From an uncultured Collinsella sp. (lineage in GTDB: Bacteria > Actinomycetota > Coriobacteriia > Coriobacteriales > Coriobacteriaceae): a stretch of 7,312 nucleotides of DNA. The position numbers and the translations under genes are program-made. Positions within the stretch are counted from its first letter, which is position 1. Every line of letters starts with the position of its first letter. The stretch spans positions 1-7,312 of the forward strand of contig CABUMZ010000097.1 of assembly GCA_902492825.1 (NCBI GenBank), read 5' to 3'. This document shows positions 4,768 to 7,312 of the stretch, in pieces. The notes under the pieces were generated by a model that saw only the letters and a list, made by a program, of their open reading frames with translations, had not been told where the DNA came from and did not search any database.

Positions 4768-5712
4768 GTGGCGTTCAATCATAAGCACCTGATCGACATT
4801 ACCGAGTACTCCGAAGAGGACATCAAGCTCATCCTCGAGACCGCCAAGGCGTTCTCCGAGGTCAACGAGCGTGCCATCAAGAAGGTCCCCACGCTCAAGG
4901 GCAAGACCATCGTCAACATGTTCAACGAGCCCTCGACGCGTACCCGCAGCTCCTTCGAGCTCGCCGAGAAGCGCCTTTCGGCCGACAGCCTCAATTTCGG
5001 CGGCTCCTCGACCTCCACGGTCAAGGGCGAGAGCCTCGTCGATACCGTCGAGACCCTCAACGCCTACAAGATCGACTGCATCGTCGTGCGCGACAAGCAC
5101 GCCGGTGCTCCCTACATCGTCACCCAGAATTCGCCCGCGAGTGTTATCTGCGCCGGCGACGGTAAGCACAACCACCCTACGCAGGCTCTGCTCGACCTGT
5201 ACACCATCTGGGAGCACAAGGGTGACTTCCACGGTCTGAAGGTCGCCGTCGTCGGCGACATCGCCCACTCCCGCGTTTGCGGCTCGCTGATTCCCGCGCT
5301 GAAGATCATGGGCTGTGAGACCTACGCCGTTGCCCCCGGCACGCTGCTGCCGCCGGCGCCCGAGGTTCTGGGCTGCGACCACGTGACGAGCGACCTCGAT
5401 TCCGTCCTGCCCGAGCTGGACGTCGTCTACATGCTGCGCGTACAGCAGGAGCGCCTCGAGGGTGCCCCGTTCCCGACCATTCGCGAGTACCATAAGCTCT
5501 TCGGCCTGACCAAGGACCGTGAGAAGCTCATGAAGCCCGACGCGATCATTTGCCACCCGGGCCCCATCAACCGCGGCGTCGAGTTCGACTCCTATATGGC
5601 CGACCACCCGCAACGCTCCGTCATCCTGGAGCAGGTCTACGCCGGTATCTGCGTGCGTATGGCTATCCTGTATCTGCTGCTTGGAGGTGCCGATAATGGC
5701 CTTGCTTCTTAA
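4768..5712 (+). CDS. pyrB: Aspartate carbamoyltransferase, catalytic subunit
   Basis: Catalyses carbamoyl phosphate + L-aspartate to N-carbamoyl-L-aspartate, the first committed step of pyrimidine synthesis, as a cytoplasmic trimer. The 314 residues show the carbamoyl phosphate loop EPSTRTRSSFE (54-64), the 80s loop GGSSTSTVKGESL (78-90), HPTQALLDLYTI (136-147), VVGDIAHSRV (161-170) and the aspartate-side motifs RVQQERL (224-230) and HPGPINRGVEF (263-273). The start is assigned to GTG 4768 because GGAGGTGA (4752-4759) lies eight nucleotides upstream; an in-frame GTG at 4756 would add four residues but has no ribosome binding site. No regulatory subunit gene (pyrI) follows; pyrC comes next, as in organisms with unregulated or PyrC-associated enzymes. 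Its end overlaps the start of pyrC by 17 bp. Confidence 0.97.
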   Translation: MAFNHKHLIDITEYSEEDIKLILETAKAFSEVNERAIKKVPTLKGKTIVNMFNEPSTRTRSSFELAEKRLSADSLNFGGSSTSTVKGESLVDTVETLNAYKIDCIVVRDKHAGAPYIVTQNSPASVICAGDGKHNHPTQALLDLYTIWEHKGDFHGLKVAVVGDIAHSRVCGSLIPALKIMGCETYAVAPGTLLPPAPEVLGCDHVTSDLDSVLPELDVVYMLRVQQERLEGAPFPTIREYHKLFGLTKDREKLMKPDAIICHPGPINRGVEFDSYMADHPQRSVILEQVYAGICVRMAILYLLLGGADNGLAS

Positions 5713-6985
5713 GAATGCCCACGTCGTCGACCCGTCCGTCGAGCTTGACGGTGTCGTTGACGTCCTGATCGACGGCGACAAGATCGCCGAGGTCGGCGAG
5801 AACCTCGCCGCCGAGGGAGCCGAGGTCCGCGACCTTTCCGGTAAGTACCTCGTCCCTGGCCTGGTGGACATGCACGTCCACCTGCGCGAGCCCGGCTACG
5901 AGGTCAAAGAGGACATCGAGAGCGGCACCCGCGCAGCTGCCAAGGGCGGCTTCACCGGCGTGTGCGCCATGCCCAACACCGACCCCGTTACCGATAACGG
6001 TACCGTCGTTGAGTTCGTCAAGTCCCGCGCTGCCGAGGTCGGCCACTGCCGCGTCTATCCTTCTGGCGCCATGACCCGCGGTCTTAAGGGCGAGGCCATG
6101 TCCGAGATGGGCGATATGGTCGCCCACGGCGCCGTCGCCTTCACCGACGACGGTCGCGGCGTGCAGGGTGCAGGCATGCTCCGTCGCTGCATGGACTACG
6201 GCAAGATGTTCGGCAAGGTCTTTATGAGCCATTGCCAGGACGAGGACCTGGTCGGTCACGGCCAGATCAACGAGGGCAAGGTCTCTACCCGTCTGGCCCT
6301 CGAGGGCTGGCCGGCGGCAGGCGAGGAGCTGCAGATTGCTCGCGATATCGAGATCGCCAAGCTGACCGGTGCCAAGCTGCACATCCAGCACATCTCCACC
6401 GCGCATGGCCTGGAGCTCGTGCGTGCCGGTAAGGCAGCTGGCGTGCAGGTCACCTGCGAGGCCACCCCGCACCACATGTTCCTGACCGAGAACGACCTGG
6501 ACGAGACCTACAATACCTCGCTCAAGGTCAACCCGCCGCTGCGTACCGATGAAGATGCCGAGGCTATCCGTCAGGGCGTCATCGACGGCACCGTCGACGC
6601 TATTGTCACCGACCACGCTCCCCACACTCCGTGGGAGAAGGCCCGCGAGTTCGAGCTTGCGCCCTTCGGCATGATCGGCCTCGAGACCTCGCTGGCGCTC
6701 GTGCTTACCGAGCTGGTCAATACCGGTAAGATGGGCATGGGTCGCATGGTCGAGCTCATGGCCATCAAGCCGCGCGAGATCCTGGGCCTCGACCAGGTTC
6801 AGGTCAAGGCGGGCTCCGTTGCCGACCTGACCGTCTTCGACCCCGCTGCAACCTGGACGGTCGGCGAGGACGGCTACGAGTCGCGCGCCGAGAACTCCGG
6901 TTTTGCCGGCCGTACGCTCACCGGTCGTGCCACCGATGTGTTTGTCGGCGGTAAGCAGACGCTTGCCGACGGCTGCATCTGCTAG
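5696..6985 (+). CDS. pyrC: Dihydroorotase (type I)
   Basis: Zinc amidohydrolase that cyclises N-carbamoyl-L-aspartate to L-dihydroorotate in the cytoplasm. The 429-residue length and motifs indicate the type I class (Bacillus-like), not the shorter type II enzyme of E. coli. Metal-site residues are visible: HVH at 60-62 (DMHVHLREPG), aspartate at 151 in AFTDDGRG, H179 (MSHCQDEDL), H232 (HIQHIST) and D306 in VTDHAPH. Also present are GGFTGVCAMPNTDP (84-97), EATPHHMFL (255-263) and the composite beta-domain segments at both ends. The ATG at 5696 is favoured by GGAGGTG (5683-5689); an upstream TTG at 5681 would consume that site. The ribosome binding site and first five codons lie inside pyrB, so translation is probably coupled. 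The product likely acts directly on the PyrB product. Confidence 0.97.
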   Translation: MALLLKNAHVVDPSVELDGVVDVLIDGDKIAEVGENLAAEGAEVRDLSGKYLVPGLVDMHVHLREPGYEVKEDIESGTRAAAKGGFTGVCAMPNTDPVTDNGTVVEFVKSRAAEVGHCRVYPSGAMTRGLKGEAMSEMGDMVAHGAVAFTDDGRGVQGAGMLRRCMDYGKMFGKVFMSHCQDEDLVGHGQINEGKVSTRLALEGWPAAGEELQIARDIEIAKLTGAKLHIQHISTAHGLELVRAGKAAGVQVTCEATPHHMFLTENDLDETYNTSLKVNPPLRTDEDAEAIRQGVIDGTVDAIVTDHAPHTPWEKAREFELAPFGMIGLETSLALVLTELVNTGKMGMGRMVELMAIKPREILGLDQVQVKAGSVADLTVFDPAATWTVGEDGYESRAENSGFAGRTLTGRATDVFVGGKQTLADGCIC

Positions 6986-7005
6986 CATAGCCTTATCGCT
7001 TTTGT

Positions 7006-7033
7006 GCGCGGCGCCCTTGCGGTGCCGCGCTTT
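7006..7033 (+). terminator. Terminator-like hairpin between pyrC and pyrK
   Basis: GCGCGGCGCC (7006-7015) pairs with GGTGCCGCGC (7021-7030) over 10 bp with one G-U, around a 5-nt loop, followed by TTTCTG. The stem is very strong but only three T residues follow, so it would act as a partial terminator, a pause site or an mRNA stabiliser 20 nt after pyrC, tuning pyrK relative to pyrBC. Confidence 0.5.
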
Positions 7034-7046
7034 CTGATCGTTTGGT

Positions 7047-7062
7047 CCATGCAACCGCATGG
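7047..7062 (+). other. Short perfect hairpin upstream of pyrK
   Basis: CCATGC (7047-7052) and GCATGG (7057-7062) form a perfect 6-bp stem with an AACC loop. It ends six nucleotides before the GGAG (7069-7072) ribosome binding site of pyrK and leaves that site open. A regulatory role is possible but unproven. Confidence 0.35.
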
Positions 7063-7077
7063 GGGATTGGAGCGTCT

Positions 7078-7312
7078 ATGCCCACACCTTCCACTGCACG
7101 CATGCACGACTTCGAGGTCGTCTCGAACCAGGAGATCGCCGACGGCATCTTCTCGCTCGTTATCTCGGCCCCCAAGCTTGCAAGTGCGCTCAAGCCCGGT
7201 CAGTTCGTGAATATCGCCGTGCCGGGCGATGCTTCCTCGCTGCTTCGCGTGCCCCTGAGCTTCTATCGTGCCGACGCCGAGGCCGGCACCGTCGAGCTGT
7301 GGTACGCCGTCG
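7078..7312 (+). CDS. pyrK: Dihydroorotate dehydrogenase electron-transfer subunit PyrK (N-terminal part)
   Basis: The first 78 codons of a ferredoxin-reductase-fold flavoprotein, open to the window end. In class 1B dihydroorotate dehydrogenase, PyrK carries FAD and a 2Fe-2S cluster and passes electrons from the PyrD subunit to NAD+. Visible hallmarks are the N-terminal beta-barrel start (FEVVSNQEIADGIFSLVIS), PGQFVNIAVPG (40-50) and the flavin-binding-type RVPLSFY (57-63). The cluster-binding cysteines would be downstream and are not seen. ATG 7078 has GGAG five nucleotides upstream; an in-frame ATG at 7102 is a less likely start. The other members of this fold (ferredoxin-NADP reductases) cannot be excluded from the fragment alone, but the pyrR-pyrB-pyrC context makes PyrK the best call, with pyrD expected next. 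Confidence 0.88.
   Translation, partial: MPTPSTARMHDFEVVSNQEIADGIFSLVISAPKLASALKPGQFVNIAVPGDASSLLRVPLSFYRADAEAGTVELWYAV

Noticed and set aside
4708..7060. Long minus-strand open frames opposite pyrB and pyrC (387 and 465 codons)
   Set aside because: They have the same antisense codon-bias origin and low-complexity composition, and they overlap fully recognised genes and each other.
1..7312. CRISPR arrays, tRNA or rRNA genes, toxin-antitoxin or defence genes
   Set aside because: No regularly spaced repeats, cloverleaf or rRNA-like sequence, or additional protein-coding gene beyond those listed was found on either strand.

Overview
The window looks like chromosomal DNA from a high-GC anaerobic actinobacterium, most likely Coriobacteriia (Collinsella-like). 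This is an inference. It rests on the strongly C/G-ending codons of the housekeeping genes, a fermentative bifunctional AdhE, a PyrR-regulated pyr operon led by pyrR-pyrB-pyrC-pyrK, and a four-cysteine ribosomal protein L28. No 16S rRNA gene or other direct marker is present.

Layout. Positions 1-2590 (minus strand) hold nearly all of adhE; only its extreme C-terminus runs off the window. Positions 2591-2741 are its upstream region, with an extended -10 promoter candidate and two related 13-bp dyads. Positions 2742-3435 are a small mobile element. It carries a REP-associated tyrosine transposase (RAYT, IS200-like HUH/Y1 family) bounded by 29-bp inverted repeats that match at 28 of 29 positions. 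Each repeat can itself fold into a hairpin, and a second partial repeat copy sits inside the left end. The transposase is split by a +1 frameshift between its HUH metal site and its catalytic tyrosine, and its ribosome binding site is buried in a 10-bp leader hairpin. The element's right end touches the terminator of rpmB, which is on the minus strand (3538-3726).

Positions 3727-4178 are the divergent regulatory region between rpmB and the pyrimidine operon. It contains a PyrR-type attenuator: a PyrR-binding-like stem-loop, a long competing antiterminator helix and an intrinsic terminator with a T-tract. From 4179 onward the plus-strand operon runs pyrR (regulator), pyrB (aspartate carbamoyltransferase), pyrC (dihydroorotase) and the start of pyrK (electron-transfer subunit of dihydroorotate dehydrogenase). 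pyrR/pyrB are 4 nt apart and pyrB/pyrC overlap by 17 nt, so translation is probably coupled. pyrC and pyrK are separated by 92 nt that carry two hairpins.

How the parts work together. The pyr genes perform consecutive steps of UMP synthesis (carbamoyl phosphate + aspartate to carbamoyl aspartate to dihydroorotate to orotate), and PyrR probably gates transcription through the leader. adhE and rpmB are independent units. The least ordinary part is the RAYT element with its paired hairpin repeats, occluded ribosome binding site and split frame.
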